This document shows, in pieces, positions 1 to 9,746 of a stretch of DNA of 64,000 bases; positions within the stretch are counted from its first letter, which is position 1, and each line of letters opens with the position of its first letter. The DNA lies in NCBI GenBank assembly GCA_028713555.1, contig JAQTOA010000004.1, positions 186,001 through 250,000 on the forward strand. The letters are read 5' to 3'. The position numbers and the translations under genes are program-made. This DNA is from Sterolibacterium sp. Lineage in GTDB: Bacteria; Pseudomonadota; Gammaproteobacteria; Burkholderiales; Rhodocyclaceae. The notes below the pieces were generated by a model that saw only the letters and a program-made list of their open reading frames with translations, made no database searches and was not told the DNA's origin.

Positions 1-1134
1 GCCGCGCGGCTGGATGTCGTCGATCTGATAGGGGACAAGGACGATCCCAACGCCCTACACGTGAAAGTCGCGAATGACGCGCTCAAGGCCGGCATCCAGT
101 GGGGCGCGTCGCATTCGTTTTATATCAGCTTCAAGGGAGAGAAGTACGAATTCGATCACTGGGATGGGTGGTGGCCGGCATTCGACTGGCACACGACGGA
201 CGATATCAATTTCGTCATCCCTCTCGATTTTATCCAGATCATCTATTATGCGATCCAGATTATTCAAGGATTGCGCGATTACATTGCCAACCAAGATCTC
301 ACGCCGCAGGAAGAGAAGGATCTCCAGGGAAAACGGCAGACCTTCGAAAGGATCAAGGAACGGGGCGGGCTTACCGACACTGAACTCAAGATGATCGAAC
401 CTCCCCGGCTTCCGATCGCCCAGATCCCACCTGCGAAAATGATTTTGCCCATGCTTTGGGGCCTGGTCGACGAGGCTCAGGGCACGTTCAACAAGTCCGG
501 CTGGTCGGCCGAGTATGTCTTCCCGGCGGGGGTGAAGAACATTCATAACGGCGATTACATGCAGATGAAGGCCTATCCGGGCCTGGTGCAGGCGATTGAC
601 ATCTATCGCCTCCTGGTCAATTGGGACAGAAACGTTTATCAGTTCACCGGCAGCCTATATCTTTTTGACCGAACGCTTCGAACTCTTCATTGCGACGTAT
701 CCCTGGGGATTAATGTCGGTGTGATTTTCCCGTTCCAGGTGAGCCTGAAGAATATTCAGTTTAACGGTCCGTTCAACAATGACGTATTCGGGGATTTGAC
801 CTTTGACAGCAGCACCAATACCGTTACGGGGAAGAGAAAGGATCCCGCCCCGGCTATGCCCACATACAATTCCGCGGCATTGACGAGATACCTCAATATG
901 TATTTCACCTTCAGTACCGGTGCAGATTTCCGATTCGGCATATTCGGATCCGCCACGTTCTTTGCGGTCCTTTCGCTGTCATTTTCCGTCGATTGGAATG
1001 TCCTCGAGGACTGGTTCCACCTTTCCTGGCGGCTGCAGGACGAAGGGGTGAAAATCGGGGGGGATGTCCCATCCTCCCCTACGGCCAGATCGACGGTCAA
1101 TACGATGGACGAAATCGAAGTGGTCTTCGCGTAG
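1..1134 (+). CDS. Unrecognised protein, 5' end outside window
   Basis: The reading frame is open from the first base of the window, so this is the C-terminal part (about 377 residues) of a longer protein. The visible part is rich in aromatic and hydrophobic residues, with a short hydrophobic stretch around PLDFIQIIYYAIQII and a C-terminal half of beta-strand-like character. No signal peptide can be judged because the start is missing. I see no catalytic motif and do not recognise a family. The next gene starts 6 nt downstream on the same strand, so the two are probably co-transcribed. GTG at 61 is a possible internal start, but the upstream frame is open. Confidence 0.6.
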   Translation, partial: AARLDVVDLIGDKDDPNALHVKVANDALKAGIQWGASHSFYISFKGEKYEFDHWDGWWPAFDWHTTDDINFVIPLDFIQIIYYAIQIIQGLRDYIANQDLTPQEEKDLQGKRQTFERIKERGGLTDTELKMIEPPRLPIAQIPPAKMILPMLWGLVDEAQGTFNKSGWSAEYVFPAGVKNIHNGDYMQMKAYPGLVQAIDIYRLLVNWDRNVYQFTGSLYLFDRTLRTLHCDVSLGINVGVIFPFQVSLKNIQFNGPFNNDVFGDLTFDSSTNTVTGKRKDPAPAMPTYNSAALTRYLNMYFTFSTGADFRFGIFGSATFFAVLSLSFSVDWNVLEDWFHLSWRLQDEGVKIGGDVPSSPTARSTVNTMDEIEVVFA

Positions 1135-1140
1135 CAGCGG

Positions 1141-2298
1141 ATGAGCGCAGAAAAGAAAAAAGTCGTCATCAACGGCACGGAGGACATCCTCGCCGCCCTC
1201 GACAGCGGGGATCTGGGCATCATCGCCGCTGTCCTTCGCGCCATAGTCGTGGACCCGAAAAAAGCCCTTTCCTACGGAAACAGCGGCGGCGATCTGACCG
1301 CCGAATTGGACAAGAGGTTCCGCGCCGCCAAGGGCAATGTCTTGAAAACCGGCTTCTTTGCGGCCATGACGGCGATCGACGCTCCGGAATATCTGGAAGC
1401 GTACAAAATCGGATTTTTCATGCATCAGTGCCCAGAGATCATGCTGGCAGCGGCAGCCAGGCTTGCCGAACGGCCGGCGGAGCAGATCAGGGATTTCTTA
1501 GCGGCCGCTCTCTTCAACGACGCGATGCCGAGGCAAGCGCAACTTGCGGCCAACATCATGAGCCAGTTCAACGACCTGGGAAAGCGGGAGGCGATCCGGG
1601 TGGCGTTGCTCGCGAACAGGGAAGACAGCGCGCTGCCCCCGCTGAACGCGCAGACGCTGGATGCATGGCTCGCGGAACTCTGCGGCCCTTTGCGGGTAGA
1701 GGCCCTGAGGGTACTGGAGCACGACGCCGGCGAGAGCGGATACCGGCTCCTCAAGGCGCACTGGCCCGGTCTGCCGCTTCCAGTCCGGGCATGGGTGTTG
1801 GAATGGGGCGCCCGGGACTACCCGGTCCATGTTCCGGACCTGCTGGCGGACGGATTGGATTCCGGAAACAGAGATCTGCAGCTGGCGGCACTCCAGGGAC
1901 TTGCAGCGCGGCCCGAGTTCGCGAAACTCCTGCATGGCCGGATCGCGGCGCTGTATCGCTCGGAAGACCGGACCATGCGCATCGCGGCCCTGAAAGCTAT
2001 GCCCAAAACGGATGAGAAGATGGTGTCGAGTGTCCAGGAAGATGACGAATTCCTATTGCTGTCGTTGAAGAAACTCCCCGCTACGAAATCCCACGAAAAG
2101 TTGTTCTGCGAACTATTGAGCGATGAGAGGTGGGTGATCCGGTCTATCGCCACAAAAAAATTGCTGGAATACGGTTCATCGACGGCTGCTCTCGGCGACC
2201 CGTCGGATCACGTCGGGCTTGGGGTGGGCACCCGGACGGCTTTGTACCGAATTCAAACGAGCAATCAAGAAATAGCCGATTGTGCTGACGAAAAATAG
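1141..2298 (+). CDS. HEAT-repeat-like helical protein
   Basis: A 385-residue, soluble-looking, almost wholly alpha-helical protein. From about residue 80 to 345 it shows repeated paired amphipathic helices of the HEAT type, for example around LQLAALQGLAARPEF and MRIAALKAMPK. Such repeats usually bind other proteins. The start ATG lies 6 nt after the stop of the preceding unrecognised gene, suggesting an operon and possibly a partner relationship. The last 30 residues are not repeat-like. No enzyme motif is visible. The HEAT assignment is by eye and the biological role is unknown. Confidence 0.6.
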   Translation: MSAEKKKVVINGTEDILAALDSGDLGIIAAVLRAIVVDPKKALSYGNSGGDLTAELDKRFRAAKGNVLKTGFFAAMTAIDAPEYLEAYKIGFFMHQCPEIMLAAAARLAERPAEQIRDFLAAALFNDAMPRQAQLAANIMSQFNDLGKREAIRVALLANREDSALPPLNAQTLDAWLAELCGPLRVEALRVLEHDAGESGYRLLKAHWPGLPLPVRAWVLEWGARDYPVHVPDLLADGLDSGNRDLQLAALQGLAARPEFAKLLHGRIAALYRSEDRTMRIAALKAMPKTDEKMVSSVQEDDEFLLLSLKKLPATKSHEKLFCELLSDERWVIRSIATKKLLEYGSSTAALGDPSDHVGLGVGTRTALYRIQTSNQEIADCADEK

Positions 2299-2505
2299 GG
2301 AGTCTTATATGGATGCCTCCCGGAGATCAAGTGATTTTGGCATGGTAGCGAATGGGTAAAGGCTGCAGTCTTATATCCGGCCTGTTAATGTATCTGATAC
2401 CGGAATAGAGGCATAGAATTTCCTGGCCTCTATGCTCACTTCCCCTTGCTGGACATGGGGAGGGTTTCCACCTCCAAGTAGGTGCGCCCTGTCGGTTGCG
2501 CCAAG

Positions 2506-2530
2506 AAAAAGGGCGCCGGCAGGCGCCCTT
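2506..2530 (-). terminator. Rho-independent terminator of acs
   Basis: On the minus strand a GC-rich stem (AAGGGCGCC paired with GGCGCCCTT, short loop) runs straight into five T residues, 26 nt after the acs stop codon. This is a standard intrinsic terminator. The preceding stretch 2299-2505 holds no convincing gene or RNA. Confidence 0.85.
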
Positions 2531-2555
2531 CCCCCTCCTCCTCTCGATCTTTTCG

Positions 2556-4529
2556 TCAGGCGTTAGTTTTAAGCTGTTCCAAGATCGCCGGATTTTCCAG
2601 CGTCGACACGTCCTGGCTGATTTCTTCGCCCTTCGCCAGCACCCGCAATAAACGCCGCATGATCTTGCCGGAACGGGTTTTCGGCAGATTTTCGCCGAAG
2701 CGGATGTCCTTGGGTTTGGCTATCGGGCCGATTTCCTTGCCGACCCAATTGCGCAATTCATTGGCGATTTTCGCTGCTTCTTCACCGAATGGCCGCGTAC
2801 CCTTGAGAACGACAAAGGCACACACCGCCTCGCCGGTCATGTCGTCTGGGCGCCCCACCACCGCAGCTTCCGCCACCAGTGGGTTGGCGACCAGCGCCGA
2901 TTCGATTTCCATGGTGCCCAAGCGGTGGCCGGAAACATTCAGCACATCGTCGATGCGCCCCATGATCGTAAAATAACCCGTTTTGGCATCACGCACCGCG
3001 CCATCGCCGGCGAGGTACAACTTGCCGTGGAAATCTTCTGGGAAGTAGGACTTGCTGTAACGCTCGGGATCGCCCCAGATGGTGCGGATCATCGCTGGCC
3101 ATGATTTCTTGATGACCAGGAAGCCGCCCTTGCCCCAGTCAACCTCATGGCCGGTCTCGTCCACAATGGCGGCTTGAATTCCGGGGAAAGGCAGCGTGCA
3201 GGAACCTGGCACCAGTGGCGTGACACCCGGCAACGGCGTGATCATGTGGCTACCGGTTTCGGTCTGCCACCAGGTGTCCACAATCGGGCAACGGCCGCCA
3301 CCGACCACGTTGAAATACCACATCCAGGCTTCGGGATTGATTGGCTCGCCGACCGTACCGAGGATGCGCAGCGAGGAAAGGTCGTACTTCTTCGGCAGGT
3401 CGGCTCCCGCCTTGATCAAGGAGCGGATGGCAGTCGGCGCGGTATAAAAGACGCCAACCTTGTGATCCTGGATGGTCTTCCAGAAGCGGCCGGCATCGGG
3501 ATAGGTCGGGATACCCTCAAAGACGATCTCGGTAGTGCCGCAGGCCAGCGGGCCGTAAGTGGTGTAGGTGTGGCCGGTGACCCAGCCGATGTCGGCGGTG
3601 CACCAGAAGACATCCGACGGCTTGATGTCGAAAGTCCATTTCATGGTCAGGATGGCTTGCAGCAGGTAACCGCCTGAGGAATGCTGGACGCCCTTCGGTT
3701 TACCAGTGGAACCCGAGGTGTAGAGGATGAACAGTGGATGCTCGGCACCGACCCATTCAGGCTCGCAAACTTCGGACTGGCTGGCAGCAACTTCATGCCA
3801 CCACTTGTCCCGGCCGGCAACCATATTGCAGGGACCGCCGGTACGCCGATAGACGATCACGCAGTGAATACTTTCGCAGCCTCCCAGGGCGATGCCTTCA
3901 TCGACAGCCGGCTTCAACGGAATATTCTTACCGCCACGGCATTGTTCGTCGGCGGTGATAACGGCCACCGCACCGGCATCCTGAATGCGTTCCTGCAGGC
4001 TCTTAGCGGAGAAACCGCCGAACACCACCGAATGAATCGCACCGATGCGGGCGCAGGCCTGCATGGCGACAATACCCTCGATCGACATCGGCATGTAGAT
4101 GATGACGCGGTCACCTTTCTTGATTCCTTGGGCACGCAAGGCATTGGCAAATTTAGCGGTACGCACCAGTAGTTCGCGATAGCTGACCTTGCTGACTTTG
4201 CCGTCGTCAGCCTCAAAAATGATCGCCACTTTGTTGCCAAGGCCCGCTTCCACATTGCGATCGAGGCAATTGTATGAAACGTTGAGTTTGCCATCGGCAA
4301 ACCATTTGAAGAAGGGAGCTGCGGAATCGTCAAGTGACTTGGTAAATGGCTGCTTCCAGCTGATATGCTCACGCGCCAAGCGCGCCCAGTAGCCGGAGTA
4401 ATCCAGTTCCGCCTCTTTGCATAGCGCATCGTATGCGGCCATGCCAGAGATCGTGGCATTCTTGACAGTATCGGCGGAAGGCGGAAAAACCCGGCTTTCC
4501 TGAGACACCGACTCAATCGTGGACGACAT
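2556..4529 (-). CDS. acs: Acetyl-CoA synthetase (AMP-forming)
   Basis: Activates acetate to acetyl-CoA through an acetyl-adenylate, in the cytoplasm. The 657-residue length is right for Acs. Visible family motifs are the adenylate-forming P-loop [12 protein letters not shown] (about residue 265), the TWWQTETG motif, the hinge region [13 protein letters not shown] (about 530), and the C-terminal [11 protein letters not shown], whose GK lysine near residue 622 is the catalytic lysine that is acetylated in other bacteria. I chose the ATG giving MSSTIESV because an AGGAG stands 8 nt upstream. ATG at 4535 and TTG at 4550 are longer in-frame options, but the latter runs through the ribosome site. 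It is divergent from the fumarase gene and ends at a strong terminator. Confidence 0.96.
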   Translation of the reverse strand: MSSTIESVSQESRVFPPSADTVKNATISGMAAYDALCKEAELDYSGYWARLAREHISWKQPFTKSLDDSAAPFFKWFADGKLNVSYNCLDRNVEAGLGNKVAIIFEADDGKVSKVSYRELLVRTAKFANALRAQGIKKGDRVIIYMPMSIEGIVAMQACARIGAIHSVVFGGFSAKSLQERIQDAGAVAVITADEQCRGGKNIPLKPAVDEGIALGGCESIHCVIVYRRTGGPCNMVAGRDKWWHEVAASQSEVCEPEWVGAEHPLFILYTSGSTGKPKGVQHSSGGYLLQAILTMKWTFDIKPSDVFWCTADIGWVTGHTYTTYGPLACGTTEIVFEGIPTYPDAGRFWKTIQDHKVGVFYTAPTAIRSLIKAGADLPKKYDLSSLRILGTVGEPINPEAWMWYFNVVGGGRCPIVDTWWQTETGSHMITPLPGVTPLVPGSCTLPFPGIQAAIVDETGHEVDWGKGGFLVIKKSWPAMIRTIWGDPERYSKSYFPEDFHGKLYLAGDGAVRDAKTGYFTIMGRIDDVLNVSGHRLGTMEIESALVANPLVAEAAVVGRPDDMTGEAVCAFVVLKGTRPFGEEAAKIANELRNWVGKEIGPIAKPKDIRFGENLPKTRSGKIMRRLLRVLAKGEEISQDVSTLENPAILEQLKTNA

Positions 4530-4610
4530 TTTCATCTCTCCTCTCGGCAAAGAACGTAATCATTAGACCGCTGCTATCTTACACTCGACTTACGCAATAG
4601 ACAGGCACTC

Positions 4611-4639
4611 CTGACGCGTTCTAGCATGGATGTTAGAAT
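4611..4639 (+). promoter_or_regulatory. Sigma70-type promoter for fumarase gene
   Basis: CTGACG (4611-4616) and TAGAAT (4634-4639) are separated by 17 bp. Transcription would start near 4646, giving a leader of about 36 nt before the fumarase ATG. Seen in sequence only. Confidence 0.55.
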
Positions 4640-4681
4640 AACCGGCGTGAGTTTTTAATCGCTTTTCGGACGGAAACCGCA

Positions 4682-6214
4682 ATGACCACAATTCACCAGG
4701 ACGATTTTATCCAGAGCATCGCCGATGCCTTCCAGTACATCAGTTACTACCATCCGCTGGACTATATCCAGGCGCTCGGAGAAGCTTACGAGCGTGAGGA
4801 ATCTCCCGCCGCCAAGGACGCCATTGCCCAGATTCTCACCAATAGCCGCATGTCGGCCGAAGGCCATCGTCCCATCTGCCAGGACACGGGCATTGGACTG
4901 GTGTTCATCAAGGTTGGCATGCAAGTGCAATGGGAGGCCAAGCTCTCGGTGCAGGAGATGGTGAACGAAGGTGTGCGCCGTGCCTACACCAACGTGGACA
5001 ATCCTCTGCGCGCCTCGGTGCTGGCCGATCCCGCCGGCAAGCGGACCAACACCAAGGACAACACGCCCGCCGTGGTCCATTACGAGATCGTTCCCGGCAA
5101 TCATGTGGAAGTCATCTGCGCCGCCAAGGGCGGCGGCTCCGAAGCCAAGACCAAGTTCGCCATGCTCAACCCCTCCGACGATCTCGTCGAATGGATACTC
5201 AAGACCGTGCCCCTCATGGGCGCTGGTTGGTGCCCACCTGGCATCCTCGGCGTCGGCATCGGCGGCACGCCGGAAAAAGCCATGCTGCTGGCCAAGGAAT
5301 CCATCATGGCGCCGGTGAATATTCATGCGCTCAAGGCCAAGGCGACGCGCGGCGAAAAACTGGTGCGCGCAGAAGAACTGCGTCTCGAACTCTATGACAA
5401 GATCAATGCGCTGGGCATCGGCGCGCAAGGACTCGGTGGCCTCACCACGGTGCTCGATGTCAAGGTGCTCGACTACCCCACTCATGCTGCCAACCTGCCC
5501 GTGGCCCTGATCCCCAACTGTGCTGCAACCCGCCACATCCATTTCGAACTGGATGGTTCCGGCCCGGCCAAACTGCCAGTGCCCAGCCTGGATGATTGGC
5601 CCAAGGTCACATGGCAGCCAAACACCAAGACCTCGACGCGCATCAATCTCGACACCCTGACACCCGCTGAAGTCGCCGCCTGGACGCCGGGCCAGACTCT
5701 GCTGCTCAACGGCAAAATGCTTACCGGCCGCGATGCCGCCCACAAGCGCATCCAGGACATGCTGGCCAAGGGCGAGAAACTACCGGTGGATTTCACCAAT
5801 CGCGTAATTTATTACGTTGGTCCGGTCGATCCCGTGCGCGACGAGGCAGTTGGCCCTGCCGGCCCGACCACCGCCACACGGATGGACAAGTTCACCGAAA
5901 TGATGCTGGCGCAGACCGGCCTGATTGCCATGGTCGGCAAGGCCGAACGCGGACCTGCGGCAATTGAAGCCATCAAGAAGCACCGCTCGGCCTACCTGAT
6001 GGCCGTTGGCGGCGCCGCCTATCTGGTTTCCAAGGCAATCAAGACCTCCAAGGTGGTCGGCTTCGCCGATCTCGGCATGGAAGCCATCTACGAGTTTGAG
6101 GTCAAGGACATGCCGGTCACTGTTGCTGTCGACGCCAAAGGTACCTCGGTGCACCAGACCGGGCCAAAAGAATGGCAGGCGAAGATTGGCAAGATTCCGG
6201 TCGTTACGGCCTGA
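4682..6214 (+). CDS. Class I (iron-sulfur) fumarate hydratase
   Basis: Interconverts fumarate and malate in the TCA cycle. At 510 residues it is a single-chain class I enzyme, with the alpha (N-terminal) and beta (C-terminal) halves that are separate subunits in some bacteria and in tartrate dehydratase. The cluster cysteines fit PICQDTG (C66), GAGWCPPG and PNCAATRH. The beta half contains the MDKFTEMM and GKAERGP segments typical of the family. It stands alone behind its own promoter, divergent from acs, so acetate activation and the TCA step are neighbours. Class I enzymes are oxygen-sensitive. FumA/FumB-type naming cannot be decided from sequence. Confidence 0.95.
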   Translation: MTTIHQDDFIQSIADAFQYISYYHPLDYIQALGEAYEREESPAAKDAIAQILTNSRMSAEGHRPICQDTGIGLVFIKVGMQVQWEAKLSVQEMVNEGVRRAYTNVDNPLRASVLADPAGKRTNTKDNTPAVVHYEIVPGNHVEVICAAKGGGSEAKTKFAMLNPSDDLVEWILKTVPLMGAGWCPPGILGVGIGGTPEKAMLLAKESIMAPVNIHALKAKATRGEKLVRAEELRLELYDKINALGIGAQGLGGLTTVLDVKVLDYPTHAANLPVALIPNCAATRHIHFELDGSGPAKLPVPSLDDWPKVTWQPNTKTSTRINLDTLTPAEVAAWTPGQTLLLNGKMLTGRDAAHKRIQDMLAKGEKLPVDFTNRVIYYVGPVDPVRDEAVGPAGPTTATRMDKFTEMMLAQTGLIAMVGKAERGPAAIEAIKKHRSAYLMAVGGAAYLVSKAIKTSKVVGFADLGMEAIYEFEVKDMPVTVAVDAKGTSVHQTGPKEWQAKIGKIPVVTA

Positions 6215-6260
6215 ACCTTGCATCCATTTCAAACCAAGCTTCAATCATCCTAGGGAACCA

Positions 6261-6629
6261 ATGATGAAAACCATTGCAGCACTGTTCGCATTTGCCGCGG
6301 TCTCTCTCGCTGCAATCGCCAATCCTCCCGCCACGACCGCTTTACCGGCCAGCCACCCCGTCTCGGGTGCAGCAGACATGGCCAAAACCGAAACACCTGT
6401 GACCAAGAAGGGCAAAGTACTCTCCTCCATCGACACCAAGGGCTTTACATATATCGAAGTCCAGGACGGCAATAAGAAATTTTGGGTCGTCTCGCCAACC
6501 ATCACGGTAAAAGCCGGTAACACCATCGCTTACGCCGATGCCCCGGTTCAGGCTAGGTACCACAGCCCCTCGCTGAAGCGCGACTTTACCAATGTCATCT
6601 TAAGCACGCGCGTGACCATCGAGAAATAA
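6261..6629 (+). CDS. Small exported protein (NrfJ-like, uncertain)
   Basis: A 122-residue protein. The first 20 or so residues form a signal peptide (MMKTIAALFAFAAVSLAAIA), so the mature part is periplasmic. The mature domain contains GKVLSSIDTKGFTYIEVQ followed by a KKFWVVSP strand, the layout of small OB-like domains found in NrfJ-type and related exported proteins. That comparison is from memory and tentative. The start at 6261 was preferred to an upstream in-frame start inside the fumarase gene because only it gives a signal peptide. It lies between fumarase and murI on the same strand. Confidence 0.7.
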   Translation: MMKTIAALFAFAAVSLAAIANPPATTALPASHPVSGAADMAKTETPVTKKGKVLSSIDTKGFTYIEVQDGNKKFWVVSPTITVKAGNTIAYADAPVQARYHSPSLKRDFTNVILSTRVTIEK

Positions 6630-6652
6630 CCAGCACGGCACTCATTCCCGCC

Positions 6653-7438
6653 ATGATCGGGGTATTCGATTCAGGCCTCGGCGGCCTCTCGGTGTTGGCT
6701 CACATCGCCGAGGCTTTACCGACCGCTGACCTTACTTATCTGGCGGATACAGCCCACCTTCCTTACGGTTCCAAACCGGACGAATTCATTCGCGGCCGTG
6801 TACTGACAATCGGAAAATATTTCGCCGAGCACGGCTGTCGCCTAATTGTCGTCGCCTGCAATACGGCTACCGCTGCCGCAGTGCAAGCTCTGCGCGAACA
6901 GCATCCAGACATTCCAGTGGTCGGTGTTGAACCCGGCGTGAAACCCGCCGCCGCCTCATCCAGAACTGGACGTATCGCCGTGCTGACAACAGAGTCGACG
7001 GCGCGAAGCGCTGGTCTGATGCGCCTGATTCGCAGTCATGCCAACCATGTAGCCGTGCATATTGAAGCCTGTCCCGGTTGGGCGACGCGAATCGAAACAC
7101 TGCATCTCGATGAAGCGAGCTTCGCTGCCGAAGTGGCAGAAAAAATCTTGCCTTTACTCGACAGTGGCGTGGACCGCCTGGTACTCGGCTGCACCCACTA
7201 CAGTTTCCTCACGCCCTTACTCGGAACACTGGTCGCGGGTCGTGCCGAACTTGTCGATGTCGCTGCGGCAGTCGCTCAACAGGTCGTACGCTCAATCGGT
7301 AATCAGGCGAACGACAGCGGGCGCCTGAACTTGCTAGCCAGCGCGCAGCCAGAGCGCCTGCACGCAGCGCTGCCTGCCTTGGGACTTGCCCGGTTACTAC
7401 CGCGTGTCAACGGCTTGGCGCTTCTGGCACAGGTATAG
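6653..7438 (+). CDS. murI: Glutamate racemase
   Basis: Makes D-glutamate for peptidoglycan in the cytoplasm by a two-cysteine racemisation. The 261-residue protein has the opening IGVFDSGLGGLSV, the first catalytic cysteine in VACNTATAAA (C69) and the second in LGCTHYSF (C180), and the substrate loop DTAHLPYGSK. All key residues are present and the length is normal. It follows the small exported protein by 23 nt and converges with the broken HDOD gene immediately downstream. Confidence 0.96.
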   Translation: MIGVFDSGLGGLSVLAHIAEALPTADLTYLADTAHLPYGSKPDEFIRGRVLTIGKYFAEHGCRLIVVACNTATAAAVQALREQHPDIPVVGVEPGVKPAAASSRTGRIAVLTTESTARSAGLMRLIRSHANHVAVHIEACPGWATRIETLHLDEASFAAEVAEKILPLLDSGVDRLVLGCTHYSFLTPLLGTLVAGRAELVDVAAAVAQQVVRSIGNQANDSGRLNLLASAQPERLHAALPALGLARLLPRVNGLALLAQV

Positions 7439-7439
7439 G

Positions 7440-8266
7440 CTAGAACAGTTCTATTTCGCCAGCAACCGGCTTGAGTTGCAGGTTCTCCACATAGGCACTC
7501 TGTTGCAATCACGTTGTTGTGCAGAGAGCGCAAACGCTTCACTTTAGCCCTGCCTGTGACAGGAAAATATACCACCATTCTCGGGAAAACATTGGCCAGA
7601 TGAACCACCGCCACTTCCCTTGGATAAAGTCCGGCGCTTACCGCAGCGTGGTGATAGGCAATGCATTCCTGCAATAGCGGAGGGAAGTTCCATTGCCGTG
7701 CCAATTCGCCATCCACGCCGCTATGATCCAAACCCATCACCTGTTGCTCGGCATGGTATATCTGAAGTCCGTCCTGGCTGTCCAACACCATCAGTAAAGC
7801 TTCCTGGGCTTGCTCGGGCAACCGGTTGAAAATCACCAGTTCACCGATGTCATGCAACAGCCCTGCCGTAAACAACGTATCGTCGTGTCTCTTTCGCTAG
7901 GCGACGGGCAATCAGGGCACAGAAAAGACTATGCCGCCAGAAATTTTCCATTGAGACCAGTTCGTTGGGCAAGCCGGCAAAGCTCTTAGCGACGGACATC
8001 GCCAAAGCCAGGCTGCGGATCTGGGCAGTGCCTATGATGGAGACAGCTTTGGCGACCGAAGTGACGGACGAAGAAAAACCGAAAAGACTGCTGTTGGCGA
8101 CCCGTAGCAGCCGCAGGGTAAAGGAAGGATCCTGGCTAACGGCTTTGGCGATATCCGTAAGAGAGCTTTGCGGGTCATCGATCAAACGGTTGATGCGTAT
8201 ATAGACATCCGGCACGGTCACCAACCCTTTGATATCTCTGACCAGATCGCTGGCCGTGATCGGCAT
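7440..8266 (-). pseudogene. HDOD-domain signalling protein, frameshifted
   Basis: Read together, the fragments form one HDOD protein of roughly 275 residues. The N-terminal 130 residues (MPITASDLVRDIKGL, RLLRVANSSLFGF) read to about 7880. The central part, beginning LFTAGLLHDIGELVIF with its HD pair, is in another frame. The tail AYVENLQLKPVAGEIELF, ending at 7440, is in yet another. Two frameshifts are therefore needed, near 7875-7885 and 7490-7510. A good GGGAG ribosome site precedes the ATG. The family acts in signalling and stress without a conserved enzymatic activity. It lies 31 nt downstream of manC on the same strand. Two sequencing errors are an alternative explanation. Confidence 0.75.
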
Positions 8267-8297
8267 CGGATCTCCCTACTGAAGGCACTATGTCCAA

Positions 8298-9746
8298 CTA
8301 GCGGCCATAAGTATCCTGAAAACGCACAATGTCGTCTTCGCCAAGATAGGTTCCCGACTGTACTTCAATGATTTCAAGATGCACCTTGCCGGGATTTTCA
8401 AGGCGGTGCATGATTCCCAGGGGAATATAGGTCGATTGATTTTCAGACAAGATGGAAACCTCCTCACCGCACGTCACTCTTGCGGTTCCGGTGACCACTA
8501 CCCAATGCTCTGCCCGATGGTGGTGCATCTGTAACGAGAGCGATGCACCCGGCTTAACCACAATGCGTTTGACCTGGAAACGTTCGCCGTTATCGATGCT
8601 GTCATACCATCCCCATGGTCGGTGCACCTTGCGATGGGCATCAGATTCTGGCCGTTTATCCGCCCTGAGTTTTAATACGATTTCCTTCACCTGCTGGATA
8701 CGATCACGATGGGCAACCAGCACCGCATCCGGCGTTTCGACGACCACGCTATCGCGCAACCCGACGCAGGCTACCAGGCGACCCTGTGAGATGACCAGGC
8801 TATCTTCAGTATCAACTGCCAGGACATCACCTCGTAGGACATTGCCGGCTTCATCCTTCCTGCCGATATCCCACAGTGCGCTCCATGCGCCCACATCCGA
8901 CCACTGAGCCACCAGAGGAATGACGACTGCCGGCGAAACTCCTTGAGTTCCATCAGCGGTCAAGCGTTCCATCACCGCATAATCGACCGAATCGGCAGGG
9001 CAAGCAGCAAAGACCTCGCGATTGGCCCGCACAAAATCCTGGTCAATCTCGCTTCCTGCCATGGCTGCTTCGCAGGCCTGCGCGATATCCGGACGGAAAC
9101 GACGAATCTGCTGCATCCACAATGACGCCTTGAGCATGAAAATACCGCTATTCCAGAAATAATTTCCGCTCGCCAGATATCGCTCTGCAGTTATCCGGTC
9201 GGGTTTCTCGACGAACTCCGCAAGCTCGCTGACACCATCCGCCAAGGTTGCTCCGGCGCGAATATAGCCATAACCCGTATGCGCTTCGCTGGGCTTAATA
9301 GCGAAAGTTACCAGTTGTCCGCGCTCGGCACAGGCTACGCCGAGATGAACTGCCTCACGAAAAGCCGCCACGTCATTCATGATGTGATCGGCTGGCATCA
9401 CCACCAACAGCGGATCTTCACCATGGGATAGCGCGTATAAAGCGGCTAATGTCAACGCCGGTGCGGTGTTACGGCCACAGGGTTCAAGAATCAGTGCCTG
9501 CGGCTTGACGTTCACTTGACGCAGTTGCTCCGCCGTGATGAAACGGTATTCCTCGTTACTCACAACCAGCGGCGCCAATATTTCGGCATCATCCCAGCCG
9601 ATCTGGTCGTTCAGGCGCAATACCGTGTCCTGCAGCATGGTGTGATCGCCCGTCAGCGCCAGCAATTGCTTAGGATACTGCTCACGGGAAAGCGGCCAGA
9701 GTCGCGTTCCGGAACCACCGCATAAAACCACCGGTAGCAACTTCAT
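8298..9746 (-). CDS. manC: Mannose-1-phosphate guanylyltransferase / mannose-6-phosphate isomerase
   Basis: Bifunctional type II enzyme of 482 residues that supplies GDP-mannose. The N-terminal nucleotidyltransferase opens with VVLCGGSGTRLWPLSR (about residues 6-21) and contains FVEKPDR. The C-terminal cupin domain, with MHHHRAEHWVVVTGTA near residue 405, is the isomerase part. Its ATG overlaps the stop of fcl by 4 nt (ATGA), so it is the last gene of a gmd-fcl-manC operon making GDP-mannose and GDP-L-fucose, presumably for surface polysaccharide. The symbol could equally be algA or cpsB. Confidence 0.93.
   Translation of the reverse strand: MKLLPVVLCGGSGTRLWPLSREQYPKQLLALTGDHTMLQDTVLRLNDQIGWDDAEILAPLVVSNEEYRFITAEQLRQVNVKPQALILEPCGRNTAPALTLAALYALSHGEDPLLVVMPADHIMNDVAAFREAVHLGVACAERGQLVTFAIKPSEAHTGYGYIRAGATLADGVSELAEFVEKPDRITAERYLASGNYFWNSGIFMLKASLWMQQIRRFRPDIAQACEAAMAGSEIDQDFVRANREVFAACPADSVDYAVMERLTADGTQGVSPAVVIPLVAQWSDVGAWSALWDIGRKDEAGNVLRGDVLAVDTEDSLVISQGRLVACVGLRDSVVVETPDAVLVAHRDRIQQVKEIVLKLRADKRPESDAHRKVHRPWGWYDSIDNGERFQVKRIVVKPGASLSLQMHHHRAEHWVVVTGTARVTCGEEVSILSENQSTYIPLGIMHRLENPGKVHLEIIEVQSGTYLGEDDIVRFQDTYGR

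Noticed and set aside
2391-2450. GAGGC/GCCTC and GCATAG/CTATGC pairs as a structured RNA
   Set aside because: The pairs compete, are only 5-6 bp and are not followed by a T tract. Not enough for a feature.
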